This document shows, piece after piece, positions 26,958 through 37,979 of a DNA stretch of 64,000 nt (positions are counted from its first letter, which is position 1; each line of letters starts with the position of its first letter). The stretch lies in NCBI GenBank assembly GCA_016462445.1, contig JAEMTE010000001.1, forward strand, positions 26,133 through 90,132, written 5' to 3'. The translations under genes were made by a program, and so were the position numbers. The notes below the pieces were generated by a model. It ran no database searches and was not told the DNA's origin. It saw only the letters and a program-made list of their open reading frames with translations. The DNA is from Candidatus Nanopelagicus sp. GTDB taxonomy: Bacteria > Actinomycetota > Actinomycetes > Nanopelagicales > Nanopelagicaceae.

Positions 26958-28117
26958 TAGATTGCTGCTAACTGCGCTGCTTTTGCAGCCGCGCCATCCA
27001 TAGTGTCAAGTTGTTGAATTAATGGATGATTAGCCTCATTTAAAATCTTTCTTCCAAGCTCTACATTGTTACCATCTAGGCGAACCACAATAGGTTTAGT
27101 TGCTTTATCACCAAGCATTGCAAGTGCTTGCACAATTCCATTAGCTACTGCATCACATGCAGTAATACCACCAAAAACATTAACAAAAACACTTCTAACA
27201 TCAGCATCACCTAAAATAATTGATAGACCATTTGCCATAACCTCAGCAGATGCTCCGCCACCAATATCTAGGAAGTTAGCGGGCTTAACGCCATGTTTTT
27301 CCCCGGCATATGCCACAACATCTAAGGTGCTCATTACCAGCCCTGCACCATTACCAATAATTCCAACTTGACCATCTAGCTTTACATAATTTAAATCTTT
27401 TTCCTTCGCTAGTGCTTCTAGTGGATTTGTTGCTGCATGATCTACTAGCTGCTCATGATCTGGATGTCTGAACCCAGCATTATCATCTAATGTTACTTTG
27501 CCATCGAGTGCAATAATTTTGCCATCTTTGGTTTTAACTAACGGATTAATCTCCATCAAGGTTGCATCCTCTTTAACAAAGGCTTGCCATAATTTAATTA
27601 AAACCTCAGCTACCTGATCTAAGACATCAGCTGGAAACTGCCCACCCTTTACGATCTCTAATGCTTTGGCTTTATCAATTCCGATATTTGGATCAATTCC
27701 AACTCTGGCTAATTTCTCTGGCGTTTTATGTGCGACCTCTTCGATCTCCATACCACCGGCAACAGATGCCATTACTAAAAAGTTTCGATTAGCGCGATCT
27801 AATAAAATTGCTAAATAGTATTCAGATTCAATTGGAGCTGCTTGGGCAATCATTACTTTATTAACTATGTGACCTTTAATATCCATACCTAAAATTGCTT
27901 TAGCTTTTTCTTTTGCATCAGCTGCATTATCGGCAAGCTTTACACCACCTGCTTTGCCTCTGCCACCAACCTTTACCTGCGCCTTAATAACAACTTTGCC
28001 ACCAATTTTACTTGCAGCAGCCTCTGCCTCATCTGCGGTAGTAGCAACCGCGCCAGCTAATACTGGAATTTGATGGGATTGAAATAGATCGCGTGCTTGA
28101 TACTCAAAAAGATCCAC
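26957..28117 (-). CDS. sucC: Succinate-CoA ligase beta subunit (ADP/GDP-forming)
   Basis: ATP-grasp subunit of 386 residues. [12 protein letters not shown] opens the family; [19 protein letters not shown] (given in part) is the nucleotide-binding stretch. EINPLV and the Mg-binding [12 protein letters not shown] follow, and NIFGGI-type loop reads [14 protein letters not shown] at 28117 follows GGGGATAATTA, a possible Shine-Dalgarno. A 61-base gap separates it from pcrA; no terminator seen there. Confidence 0.95.
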   Translation of the reverse strand: MDLFEYQARDLFQSHQIPVLAGAVATTADEAEAAASKIGGKVVIKAQVKVGGRGKAGGVKLADNAADAKEKAKAILGMDIKGHIVNKVMIAQAAPIESEYYLAILLDRANRNFLVMASVAGGMEIEEVAHKTPEKLARVGIDPNIGIDKAKALEIVKGGQFPADVLDQVAEVLIKLWQAFVKEDATLMEINPLVKTKDGKIIALDGKVTLDDNAGFRHPDHEQLVDHAATNPLEALAKEKDLNYVKLDGQVGIIGNGAGLVMSTLDVVAYAGEKHGVKPANFLDIGGGASAEVMANGLSIILGDADVRSVFVNVFGGITACDAVANGIVQALAMLGDKATKPIVVRLDGNNVELGRKILNEANHPLIQQLDTMDGAAAKAAQLAAI

Positions 28118-28178
28118 TAATTATCCCCGATCAAATTTAACTCTGTAAGGTGTAATAGTAATGAGATAAGCAATATAT

Positions 28179-30392
28179 TTATAATTTTTCAACTGGTGCA
28201 TATCTAAGCAGCAGCCGCTTCTCTCCTAATGAGCCAAAATTAATGGTTGCCTCTGCTCGATCACCCTCACCAGTCACATCAATCACAGTTCCTAAACCAA
28301 AGGTGTCATGTGATACCCGCTCACCAACCTCTAACTTCATAGTGTTACTAACTTTGCCAGTTGGTTTAGGAGCGGTAAATGAACGCCTGATTGTTGATTT
28401 AATTGGTGAAGCTTTTTCTTGCGCTTGATTCCATTCAATCACCGAATCTGGAATCTCACTTAAAAATCTAGATGCTGCATTGTAATTTGGCGCCCCCCAA
28501 GATGAGCGATACTCAGCTCTTGTAATAAATAAGTTCTCTCTTGCTCTTGTTAATCCAACATAGGCCAGCCGGCGCTCCTCTTGTAACTCATCTGGATCAC
28601 CAAGTGTTCTAGAGTGCGGAAATACTCCCTCCTCCATTCCAGTTAAAAAAACAGTTGGAAACTCAAGTCCTTTTGCAGTGTGAAGTGTCATCATTGTTAC
28701 CACACCACCATGATCTTCACCCTCTGGAATTTGATCAGCATCTGCAACAAGTGAGACATCCTCTAGGAAACCTACTAGTGAAATTTCTTCTCCCTCATCA
28801 ACCTCACCCTCTTCATACTCAGTTGCAACTGCAACTAACTCCTCTAAGTTTTCAACTCTAACCTCATCTTGTGGATCTTTACTCTCTGATAACTCAGTTA
28901 ATAATCCAGATTGTTCTAAAACAGCTTGCGCAATAACAGATGGCCTAGTCTTTGCCTCAACTAATGTTTGTAGTGATTGAATTAATTTAACAAACTCAAT
29001 TAAGGAGGCGGAGGATCTTTGGGCAATCTCCTGATTCTTCTCAACCTCACATAATGATTGCCAAAAACTTAAGTTGTTAGCTTGTGCATAGAGATCTACT
29101 AAATCAAGTGCTCGATCACCAATACCGCGTTTAGGAGTATTAATAATCCGCCGCATCGATACCTCATCATTTGGATTAACAATCACTCGCAAATACGCTA
29201 GAAAATCCTTAATCTCTTTTCGCTCATAAAATCTAACTCCACCTACTACTTTGTATGGAATTCCTACCCGCATAAAAACCTCTTCAAAAACACGAGATTG
29301 GGCGTTGGTGCGGTAAAAAATAGCGGTATCTCCTGGGTTTGAACTTCCTAAATCTCGCAACCTATCTATCTCGCGTACCACAAAATCTGCCTCATCATGC
29401 TCACTCTCGGCAATATGGCCAATAATCATTGAGCCAGTTCCAGCATCTGACCATAGGTTCTTCTCTTTGCGATTATCATTATTTGCAATAACTGCATTTG
29501 CAGCATTTAAAATATTTTGTGTCGAGCGGTAATTTTGCTCTAATAAAATTGTCTTAGCATTTGGATAATCTGCTTCAAATTGCAGGATATTACGAATATT
29601 AGCCCCCCGAAATGCGTAGATTGATTGATCAGCATCTCCCACCACACAAAGCTCAGCAATTGGGAAACCTTCTATTTCACTGCCTACTAACTCTTTAATT
29701 AAAATATATTGCGCATGATTTGTATCCTGATACTCATCAACTAAAATATGCTTAAAACGGGAGCGATACTTTGACCGAGCATCTGGGTATCGCTGCAAAA
29801 CTTCAACTGTCTTTGCGATTAAATCATCAAAATCCATTGAGTTAGCACCAGTTAATCGCTTTTGATAGATAGCAAATACTTGTGCCACAATCTCTTGAAA
29901 TTGATCTTTGGCTTGATTTAAATAATCAGCTGGTCCCATTAACTCATTTTTTGCTTGTGAGATTAATGAAGCCACCGCTCGCGGGGCATAACGCTTTGCA
30001 TCTAAGTTCATATCTCGCATTACTAAGGTAATTAAACGTAGTGAGTCACTTTGATCATAGATAGTAAATGAATTGGTATAGCCAAGTAATGATGCCTCTT
30101 TACGCAAAATACGAACACATGCTGAGTGAAAGGTTGATACCCACATCATCTTGGCGCGATCACCTACTAATTGCGCAACCCGTTCCTTCATCTCACCAGC
30201 TGCTTTATTTGTGAAGGTGATTGCTAATACCTCATATGGTGCAACATTGCGCTCGGCAAGTAGATAGGCAATCCGCCTTGTTAAAACTCTTGTTTTGCCA
30301 GAGCCAGCACCTGCTACAACCAATAATGGCGAGCCTTCATGTTTAACCGCTGCTAATTGTTGAGTATTTAAACCATCGGTTAGTGCGGGCAT
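28179..30392 (-). CDS. pcrA: UvrD/PcrA-type ATP-dependent DNA helicase
   Basis: Superfamily 1A 3'-5' helicase in repair and replication restart, 737 residues. Walker A GAGSGKT at 28-34, TFTNKAAGEMKERV (Ia), VDEYQDTNHAQY (II), GDADQSIYAFRGA (III), QNYRST (IV), and MTLHTAKGLEFPTVFL plus VGLTRARENLF (V, VI). The C-terminal Tudor-like VGERVSHDTFGLGTVID module, which contacts RNA polymerase in PcrA, is present. The pcrA-sucC-sucD order is conserved in actinobacteria. It could equally be labelled uvrD1. Confidence 0.93.
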   Translation of the reverse strand: MPALTDGLNTQQLAAVKHEGSPLLVVAGAGSGKTRVLTRRIAYLLAERNVAPYEVLAITFTNKAAGEMKERVAQLVGDRAKMMWVSTFHSACVRILRKEASLLGYTNSFTIYDQSDSLRLITLVMRDMNLDAKRYAPRAVASLISQAKNELMGPADYLNQAKDQFQEIVAQVFAIYQKRLTGANSMDFDDLIAKTVEVLQRYPDARSKYRSRFKHILVDEYQDTNHAQYILIKELVGSEIEGFPIAELCVVGDADQSIYAFRGANIRNILQFEADYPNAKTILLEQNYRSTQNILNAANAVIANNDNRKEKNLWSDAGTGSMIIGHIAESEHDEADFVVREIDRLRDLGSSNPGDTAIFYRTNAQSRVFEEVFMRVGIPYKVVGGVRFYERKEIKDFLAYLRVIVNPNDEVSMRRIINTPKRGIGDRALDLVDLYAQANNLSFWQSLCEVEKNQEIAQRSSASLIEFVKLIQSLQTLVEAKTRPSVIAQAVLEQSGLLTELSESKDPQDEVRVENLEELVAVATEYEEGEVDEGEEISLVGFLEDVSLVADADQIPEGEDHGGVVTMMTLHTAKGLEFPTVFLTGMEEGVFPHSRTLGDPDELQEERRLAYVGLTRARENLFITRAEYRSSWGAPNYNAASRFLSEIPDSVIEWNQAQEKASPIKSTIRRSFTAPKPTGKVSNTMKLEVGERVSHDTFGLGTVIDVTGEGDRAEATINFGSLGEKRLLLRYAPVEKL

Positions 30393-30436
30393 ATTGGTAA
30401 GTCTATCGGTGGGTAAGACAGGGGTAATTGCTGAGG

Positions 30437-30442
30437 TAATCT
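30437..30442 (+). promoter_or_regulatory. Candidate -10 box, leaderless start of the PIG-L gene
   Basis: TAATCT ends 7 bases before ATG 30450, so a transcript would begin at or beside the start codon. No Shine-Dalgarno precedes this ATG. Confidence 0.45.
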
Positions 30443-30449
30443 TGCGCAG

Positions 30450-31175
30450 ATGGAGCCATTAAATGACAGTGAGATCGAGCGAGTATTAGTAGTAACAGCA
30501 CATCCAGATGATTGTGATTTTGGCGCAGCGGGAACTATTGCACTTTGGAGCGCTAAAGGAATCAAAGTCTCATACTGCATCTGCACAAATGGTGATCAAG
30601 GCGGGGAGGATCCAACTGTTGCGCGGGAGGAAATGCCAAAGATTCGCCAACGAGAGCAGCGTGAAGCAGGGCTAGCAGTTGGTGTTAGCGATATAACTTT
30701 TTTAAATTACCGTGATGGTTGGCTAGTTCCAACAATTGAATTACGTAAAGATATTGTGCGTCAAATTCGCATTACTAAACCTGATCGAATGGTTATCCAA
30801 TCACCAGATCGAAATTGGGATCGTTTATTTGCATCCCATCCAGATCATATGGCAGCAGGTGAGGCGGCAATTCAGGCGGTTTATCCAGATGCCCGAAATG
30901 CTTTTGCATTTGAAGATTTATTAAAGAATGAAGGGTTAGAGCCTTGGCGAGTAAAAGAGGTTTGGGTTATGTCTACTCAAAACCCAGATCACTTTGTTGA
31001 CATCACAACAACCTTTGATAAGAAGATGAAGGCGTTGCACTCACATGTTAGTCAGACTGCTCATAATGAAAATCTAGAAAATATGGTTCGCGAGTGGGGT
31101 GAGCGAAATGCACTCGCAAATAATCTACCGACTGGATCAGTTGCTGAGGTGTTTAAGATTGTTAATACTAATTAA
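30450..31175 (+). CDS. PIG-L family deacetylase (MshB/Mca-like)
   Basis: Zn-dependent amidase/deacetylase of 241 residues. The metal motif is AHPDDCDFGAAG (H18, D20, D21), with a second ligand in SHPDHMAAGEAAIQ. NGDQGGEDP and FLNYRDG are also family features. Actinobacterial members include MshB (mycothiol synthesis), mycothiol conjugate amidase and enzymes acting on N-acetylglucosaminyl lipids; sequence alone does not pick among them. It is a single plus-strand gene whose TAA overlaps the opposing cyclophilin stop within TTAA. Confidence 0.85.
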   Translation: MEPLNDSEIERVLVVTAHPDDCDFGAAGTIALWSAKGIKVSYCICTNGDQGGEDPTVAREEMPKIRQREQREAGLAVGVSDITFLNYRDGWLVPTIELRKDIVRQIRITKPDRMVIQSPDRNWDRLFASHPDHMAAGEAAIQAVYPDARNAFAFEDLLKNEGLEPWRVKEVWVMSTQNPDHFVDITTTFDKKMKALHSHVSQTAHNENLENMVREWGERNALANNLPTGSVAEVFKIVNTN

Positions 31176-31831
31176 CGAACCCTTACTTTTTCAATAGCAA
31201 TTTTTTGTTTAGGCGTGCCATCGGTTTTATCACCAACTACTCCATCTTTTGCGATTGCTTGAATTATTTCAAGTCCTTTAGTTACCTTGCCCCAAATTGT
31301 GTAGCTAGGCGGCAGTGATGTGTCTTCATAAACAATAAAAAACTGACTGCCATTTGTTGAAGGACCGGAGTTAGCCATTGCAACTACCCCTGCTGGATAG
31401 TTTGCCTCAATGGCTTTAGGTAGATTTTCATCTCGGTAAGAAAAATTTGGTCCGCCAGATCCAGTTGCAGTTGGATCACCGCATTGCAAAACATAAATAT
31501 TATTAGTAGTTAGCCGGTGGCATAGCGACTGATCAAAAAAACCACCATTTGCTAGTGCTGATAAAGCAAAAACTGTTACTGGGGCATTTTTACCATCTGC
31601 CTCGATCACTACATCACCACAGTTTGTAGTAAATGTGAAGGTCTTATTTTTAAATGGCCCCTTAACCTCAGGTGGGGTTATATTTTTAGCGGTATGACCT
31701 TTTGCTTTTGTTACCTTACAACTAACTATCTTTGGTGCTTTTGAAGGAGCTGCAGATGCAAGTGGTGAAAAGATTGAAGTAGAAATAAAAAACACAGCTG
31801 CAATAGCGATTGCTTTTTCTCTCTTTTTCAT
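31172..31831 (-). CDS. Secreted cyclophilin-type peptidyl-prolyl isomerase
   Basis: 219 residues: basic start, hydrophobic IAIAAVFFISTSIF, type I cleavage near ASA-AP, then a basic linker and the cyclophilin domain. LCHRLTTN includes the catalytic Arg; NGSQFFIVYED is the hydrophobic pocket. It should act outside the membrane in protein folding. There is no lipobox Cys, although many actinobacterial secreted cyclophilins are lipoproteins. The stop TAA overlaps that of the convergent PIG-L gene. Confidence 0.88.
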   Translation of the reverse strand: MKKREKAIAIAAVFFISTSIFSPLASAAPSKAPKIVSCKVTKAKGHTAKNITPPEVKGPFKNKTFTFTTNCGDVVIEADGKNAPVTVFALSALANGGFFDQSLCHRLTTNNIYVLQCGDPTATGSGGPNFSYRDENLPKAIEANYPAGVVAMANSGPSTNGSQFFIVYEDTSLPPSYTIWGKVTKGLEIIQAIAKDGVVGDKTDGTPKQKIAIEKVRVR

Positions 31832-31837
31832 GCTTTA

Positions 31838-31843
31838 AGTTTA
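31838..31843 (-). promoter_or_regulatory. Candidate -10 box, leaderless start of the cyclophilin gene
   Basis: Minus-strand TAAACT ends 6 bases before ATG 31831. No Shine-Dalgarno is present in that interval. Confidence 0.4.
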
Positions 31844-31925
31844 ATTCAATACTTTAGTTAAGTAAAAGAATAATTCTCATTATCGCGCTTTACTATCTAA
31901 CTCTAAGTGATTTCACAGTCTTAAA

Positions 31926-33035
31926 CTACGGTTGAACTACTACCTCAACACGTTGGAACTCTTTTAGATCAGAGTATCCGCAGGTAGCCATAGAGCGCCG
32001 TAGAGCGCCAAAGAGATTCATGGAGCCATCAGAGGTGTGTGATGGACCAGTTAATACCTCACTTAATGTGCCAACTGTGCCAACTTGAACTCGATTACCT
32101 CTTGGAAGTTCCCCGTGATGTGCCTCAAGTCCCCAATGCCAACCAGCACCTGGTGCCTCACTTGCTTTAGCAAGAGGTGAACCCATCATTACCGCATCGG
32201 CGCCACATGCAACAGCTTTTGCAATCTCACCACTTGAACCAACTGAACCATCAGCAATTACATGCACATATCTTCCACCAGACTCATCTAAGTAATCACG
32301 CCTGGCAGATGCAACCTCTGCAACGGCGGAGGCCATTGGAACTGATATTCCTAAGACCCTCTTTGTTGTGTGGGCAGAGCCACCACCAAAACCAACTAAC
32401 ACTCCGGCAGCACCTGATCTCATTAAATGCAGTGCTCCTTGTGCGGTTGCGCAGCCACCGACAATTACTGGAACATCTAAATCATAAATAAACTTCTTTA
32501 GGTTAAGGGGCGCCGTCTTATCAGAAACATGCTCTGCTGAAACTGTGGTGCCTCGAATAACAAAGATATCAACGCCAGCATCTAAGACCACTTTATGAAA
32601 CTCTGCAGTTCGCTGTGGTGATAATGCTCCTGCAACAGTGACACCAGCGGCGCGAATTTGGGCTAATCGCTCTTTAATTAAGGTTGGCTGAATAGGGGCG
32701 GCGTAGATCTCTTGCATCCGCTTAATTGCTTTATCCTCTGGCAGTTTTGCCATCTGGGCTAATTGTTTTTCAGCATCCTCATACCTGCTCCAAATACCCT
32801 CAAGATTTAAAACACCAAGACCTCCAGCTTTGCCAATAGCAATTGCTGTCTCAGGTGATACAACTGAATCCATGGGAGCTGCTATAAATGGTAATTCAAA
32901 TTTATATGCATCAATCTGCCAAGAGATTGAAACTTCCTCTAAATCACGAGTTCGCCGAGATGGAACTATTGCAATCTCATCAAAGGAGTATGCCGCCCGG
33001 GCTCTCTTACCCGGACCTAATTCAATATCGGACAT
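31926..33035 (-). CDS. guaB3: GuaB3 family IMP dehydrogenase-related protein
   Basis: A TIM-barrel protein of 369 residues without CBS domains, the GuaB3 type found beside guaB in actinobacteria. YSFDEIAIVPSRRTRD opens the barrel. PFIAAPMDSVVSP, IVGGCATAQGALHL, VIADGSVGSSGEIAKA and a C-terminal ATCGYSDLKEFQRVEV are characteristic. The loop that holds the catalytic Cys in IMPDH reads GFGGGSAHTT (215-224), with no Cys. The ATG 33035 is preferred over a start at 33092, which adds 19 unrelated residues. GuaB itself is not adjacent. Biochemical role in this group is uncertain (IMPDH-like versus GMP reductase). Confidence 0.88.
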   Translation of the reverse strand: MSDIELGPGKRARAAYSFDEIAIVPSRRTRDLEEVSISWQIDAYKFELPFIAAPMDSVVSPETAIAIGKAGGLGVLNLEGIWSRYEDAEKQLAQMAKLPEDKAIKRMQEIYAAPIQPTLIKERLAQIRAAGVTVAGALSPQRTAEFHKVVLDAGVDIFVIRGTTVSAEHVSDKTAPLNLKKFIYDLDVPVIVGGCATAQGALHLMRSGAAGVLVGFGGGSAHTTKRVLGISVPMASAVAEVASARRDYLDESGGRYVHVIADGSVGSSGEIAKAVACGADAVMMGSPLAKASEAPGAGWHWGLEAHHGELPRGNRVQVGTVGTLSEVLTGPSHTSDGSMNLFGALRRSMATCGYSDLKEFQRVEVVVQP

Positions 33036-33042
33036 ATAACCA

Positions 33043-33048
33043 ATCGTA
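33043..33048 (-). promoter_or_regulatory. Candidate -10 box, leaderless start of guaB3
   Basis: Minus-strand TACGAT ends 7 bases before ATG 33035. It lies in the 38-base gap after ppgK. It also supports the downstream start choice. Confidence 0.4.
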
Positions 33049-33073
33049 TCTGTTGTAAGTAAAGTGTTGAAAT

Positions 33074-33826
33074 TTACGCTCTTAAATCCCAAGCTTTAAC
33101 GCCGCCGGTGACTCCGGCTGAGTTAGGAATTATCTTTACCTTGTAATCAAAGCTTCTAAGTGCTGATTTACTAATCCTTGATGAATTACCACCACCGATA
33201 TATAACTTATCCCACACAATCATTGGATATAACTCTTCAATTAATGCTTTAACCCGGCGAGACCATAATTGATTTCCCATTCGCCGCCTAGAAATCTCAC
33301 CAATCCAAGCATCAATTGATTTGCCATAACGAATAGTGGCGTGAGATATCTCAAGGTGGGGAGCTAACTTGCCATCATTAAATATTGCGCACCCTAGCCC
33401 GGTACCAAAGGTAAGAACAGTTTCTAATCCTTTGCCAGTAATCACAGAGGCACCATGAATCTCAGCATCATTTAAAACTAAGGTTGGTAACTTTAATTTC
33501 TTATTTAGCGCCGCCTGCATATCAAAGCCATACCAAGCTTTTTTAAGGTGTGGATCAACGATACCTCTTGGCCCGCGATGATTTATATAATGCGGAATTA
33601 CAATAACTTTGCCATTTCGAATCATGCCTGGCAGGCCAACTGTTACCCGATTTATTCGATGATCTGCAACTACAAAATCTTTAATAATTGCCTGTAAGAG
33701 ATTAGGAGATATTGGGTAAGGTGTTTTTAAATATGGAAAATCAATTAAAACATCGCCACTTTCATCAAGCACAGAGGCCTTGATCCCAGTGCCGCCACAA
33801 TCAACAGCTAGCGTAATAACTTTCAC
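33074..33826 (-). CDS. ppgK: Polyphosphate glucokinase (ROK family)
   Basis: A 250-residue ROK kinase phosphorylating glucose with polyphosphate (often also ATP). AVDCGGTGIKASVLD is the phosphate-binding start; TVGLPGMIRNG, LVLNDAEIHGA (catalytic Asp), LTFGTGLGCAIF and GGGNSSRIS match PPGK. It is shorter than ATP-only ROK glucokinases and lacks their Zn-binding Cys cluster. GTG 33826 follows a TAATAT box by 6 bases. It stands where guaB commonly lies next to guaB3. Confidence 0.88.
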   Translation of the reverse strand: MKVITLAVDCGGTGIKASVLDESGDVLIDFPYLKTPYPISPNLLQAIIKDFVVADHRINRVTVGLPGMIRNGKVIVIPHYINHRGPRGIVDPHLKKAWYGFDMQAALNKKLKLPTLVLNDAEIHGASVITGKGLETVLTFGTGLGCAIFNDGKLAPHLEISHATIRYGKSIDAWIGEISRRRMGNQLWSRRVKALIEELYPMIVWDKLYIGGGNSSRISKSALRSFDYKVKIIPNSAGVTGGVKAWDLRA

Positions 33827-33832
33827 CGATTA

Positions 33833-33838
33833 ATATTA
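33833..33838 (-). promoter_or_regulatory. Near-consensus -10 box, leaderless start of ppgK
   Basis: TAATAT on the minus strand ends 6 bases before the GTG at 33826, with TTCTGC about 17 bases further upstream. It is the best leaderless-type promoter in the window, since the hexamer is one base from TATAAT. Confidence 0.5.
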
Positions 33839-33891
33839 GTCGATTTCTAGTTACTGCAGAACCAAAGCCTCTATTTAATTTCTTTGCTTAA

Positions 33892-35529
<1,638 letters not shown>

Positions 35530-35826
35530 TTACTTCTTTGCAATAATTGCTAGTACATCACGGGAGGAAAGTACTAAGTACTCCTCATTGTTGTACTTAA
35601 CCTCAGTGCCGCCATACTTTGAGTAAAGCACGATGTCACCCTCTTTAATATCTAGCGGGATGCGATTTCCATTTTCAAAACGTCCAGGGCCTACCGCCAT
35701 CACAGTTCCCTCTTGTGGCTTTTCTTTAGCAGTATCTGGGATTACTAATCCAGATGCAGTCTTCTGCTCTGCTTCATTTGCCTTAACAACAATGCGATCT
35801 TCTAGTGGCTTAATTGAAATTGCCAT
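35530..35826 (-). CDS. groES: Co-chaperonin GroES
   Basis: 10-kDa lid of the GroEL cage, 98 residues. [11 protein letters not shown] at the start, a mobile loop around [23 protein letters not shown] and [14 protein letters not shown] good AGAAGGAGAAATC Shine-Dalgarno lies before the ATG. First gene of the heat-shock operon. Confidence 0.97.
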   Translation of the reverse strand: MAISIKPLEDRIVVKANEAEQKTASGLVIPDTAKEKPQEGTVMAVGPGRFENGNRIPLDIKEGDIVLYSKYGGTEVKYNNEEYLVLSSRDVLAIIAKK

Positions 35827-35882
35827 CCTGATTTCTCCTTCTTAGATTCGGTATTACCCTCTGAAGTACCCCATCTGATGAA

Positions 35883-35909
35883 TTAGCACACGGGGGCTTA
35901 GAGTGCTAA
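35883..35909. promoter_or_regulatory. CIRCE operator (HrcA site) of groES-groEL
   Basis: TTAGCACAC, nine spacer bases, GAGTGCTAA. This matches the CIRCE consensus TTAGCACTC-N9-GAGTGCTAA at 17 of 18 arm positions. It lies 57 bases upstream of the groES ATG. HrcA repression relieved by heat shock is the established mechanism; hrcA is not in this window. Confidence 0.92.
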
Positions 35910-35955
35910 AGCCAACTTTAAAGGGCGCACTGCGCAAGGGCAAATTAAGAGGTAA

Positions 35956-36981
35956 TTACCAGATCACTTGAGCGATTGAGGCTGCTGAATCAGCGCTTAT
36001 ACCTATCTGCGAGGGTGCTACGCCCTGGCTTATCGCCAAACTACCCATCGCTGCCACCATCGCACCATTGTCGGTGCATAAGCCAATTGGTGGGATTCGC
36101 AGCTCAACCTTGCTCAACTCACACCTTTGCTTTGCTAATTCACGTAGCCTGCTATTTGCCGCAACACCGCCGGCAATTACCAATCTATCAATTCCACTCT
36201 CTTTGCAAGCAGATAGAGATTTACTAATTAAAACATCAACTACCGCCTCTTGAAATGAGGCAGCAACATCACTCTTTTTATAATTTGGAGTTTGTTGCAA
36301 ATATCTTGAAACAGCTGTTTTAAGTCCAGAGAATGAAAAATCATAAGGATGCTTTTCTAAATCAGTACTTTGGGTTAAGCCACGCGGAAAATTAATTGCA
36401 TCCCTACCACCACTTACTGCTTGCTTATCAATTACTGGACCACCTGGAAAGCCAAGTCCCATAATCCGGGCAATCTTGTCAAAGGCCTCACCTGCTGCAT
36501 CATCAATTGTTGCACCCTTAACAATTACATCTTTAGCTAGGTTATTTACCTGCAAAATTGATGAGTGCCCACCACTTACTAATAATGCAATAGTAGGTTG
36601 CATTACTACATCATTATCTAATTGATCAACTGCAATATGGGCAGATAGATGATTAACGCCATATAAAGGTTTATCTAAGGCAAGAGCTAAGCCAGATGCA
36701 CTGCTTACGCCAACTAGTAACGCACCGATTAAACCAGGACCTGCCGTAACTGCGATTGCATCAATATCTTTAAGTGTTACCGATGCATCTTTTAGTGCCT
36801 GCTTAATTACCTGCTGCATCGCCTCTAAGTGAGCACGGCTGGCAACCTCAGGAACTACCCCACCAAAACGTGCATGTTGCTCAACACTTGAAGAAATGAC
36901 ATTTGCTAATAACTTTCGCTCATTAACAATGCCAACCGCGGTTTCATCACATGAGGTTTCAATACCAAGTACTAATGCCAT
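35956..36981 (-). CDS. tsaD: tRNA t6A37 threonylcarbamoyltransferase subunit TsaD
   Basis: Transfers the threonylcarbamoyl group to A37 of ANN-decoding tRNAs, with TsaB and TsaE. 341 residues. [15 protein letters not shown] is the ASKHA phosphate loop; [16 protein letters not shown] is the family signature, and the metal-binding His pair is in [25 protein letters not shown] and a late [12 protein letters not shown] are intact. It overlaps tsaB-rimI by one base. Confidence 0.96.
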   Translation of the reverse strand: MALVLGIETSCDETAVGIVNERKLLANVISSSVEQHARFGGVVPEVASRAHLEAMQQVIKQALKDASVTLKDIDAIAVTAGPGLIGALLVGVSSASGLALALDKPLYGVNHLSAHIAVDQLDNDVVMQPTIALLVSGGHSSILQVNNLAKDVIVKGATIDDAAGEAFDKIARIMGLGFPGGPVIDKQAVSGGRDAINFPRGLTQSTDLEKHPYDFSFSGLKTAVSRYLQQTPNYKKSDVAASFQEAVVDVLISKSLSACKESGIDRLVIAGGVAANSRLRELAKQRCELSKVELRIPPIGLCTDNGAMVAAMGSLAISQGVAPSQIGISADSAASIAQVIW

Positions 36982-37979
36982 TACTTAAGCTCCTTGCGCA
37001 TTACCACTGCAGTGAGCCCTGGGCCGTAGTAATTCTCCCGCTTTGAAATCTCAACAAAACCATTTTGTTCATATAAGGGGCGGGCTGCATCATTGCCAAG
37101 ACGCATCTCAAGCATTACCGCCTCTGCTTTTTTAACTCTGGCCCAATCAAGTAATCTCTTTAATAACTCACGCCCAATTCCTTTGCGACGATACTTATCT
37201 ATAACTGTGATGGTGTGAATATCTGCCACATCTGCCACATAGAAAATACCGGCATAGGCAATTAGCTCACCACCTGCTTCGGCTGCAAGGTAGTAAGCAT
37301 CCTTGGGCGCCTTAGCAAACTCCTCTTTAAATTGCGCACTACTCCAAGCAGCTTTGCCATAAACCTCTTTTTCAATTGCAGTTGCTACCACTAAATCAAG
37401 TGCGCTCATCACTCTAAATTTAACTCCAGCTGGAAGTGGATAGGCATCTGGTTTTCTAATATAGATTGGTTGATCAACTGAATTAGAGGTTGATGCAATC
37501 TCTGCTAGTGCAACTGGATCTGGATAGTAATCACCCTCACTAAAGATTTTAACTCCCAATTTTTCTAAACTACTGGCGCTAGCAACTGCTGGCTGCGTTA
37601 TGCGCAAGCCATCTTTATACTCTGCCCAATATCTCTCTTTACGTCTTGCATCTGTTGAAACAATAAAATTACCTTCATTAATAACAGCTGCCATTGCATC
37701 TAATGAGCAAACTCCAACCCATTTAATATCTGCTGCTAATGCAAAGCTTTGTGCAAATGCAATACCAACTCTAAGGCCAGTAAATGGACCAGGTCCCATG
37801 CCCACTGCAACTAGATCTATACCTCTATTTATTTCTAAAGCTTGCGCAACTAATTTAGGCAACACCTCACCGTGAGCTAAGGCATCATTATGGGTTTTAT
37901 TAAATAAAACTTTGCCATCTTTAACCAATGCCACCGATGTTTGTGAGGTAGAGGTATCTATTGCAAGGATTGTGCTCAT
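36981..37979 (-). CDS. TsaB-RimI fusion protein
   Basis: Two domains in 332 residues. Residues 1 to about 185 are TsaB, the TsaD partner: [30 protein letters not shown] and a closing [11 protein letters not shown]. From about 190 a GNAT acetyltransferase of the RimI type follows: [26 protein letters not shown] (quoted in part) is the acetyl-CoA loop, and [13 protein letters not shown] the C-terminal motif. RimI acetylates the N-terminus of ribosomal protein S18. In most actinobacteria these are adjacent separate genes. The frame is continuous and overlaps tsaE (4 bases) and tsaD (1 base). Confidence 0.93.
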   Translation of the reverse strand: MSTILAIDTSTSQTSVALVKDGKVLFNKTHNDALAHGEVLPKLVAQALEINRGIDLVAVGMGPGPFTGLRVGIAFAQSFALAADIKWVGVCSLDAMAAVINEGNFIVSTDARRKERYWAEYKDGLRITQPAVASASSLEKLGVKIFSEGDYYPDPVALAEIASTSNSVDQPIYIRKPDAYPLPAGVKFRVMSALDLVVATAIEKEVYGKAAWSSAQFKEEFAKAPKDAYYLAAEAGGELIAYAGIFYVADVADIHTITVIDKYRRKGIGRELLKRLLDWARVKKAEAVMLEMRLGNDAARPLYEQNGFVEISKRENYYGPGLTAVVMRKELK

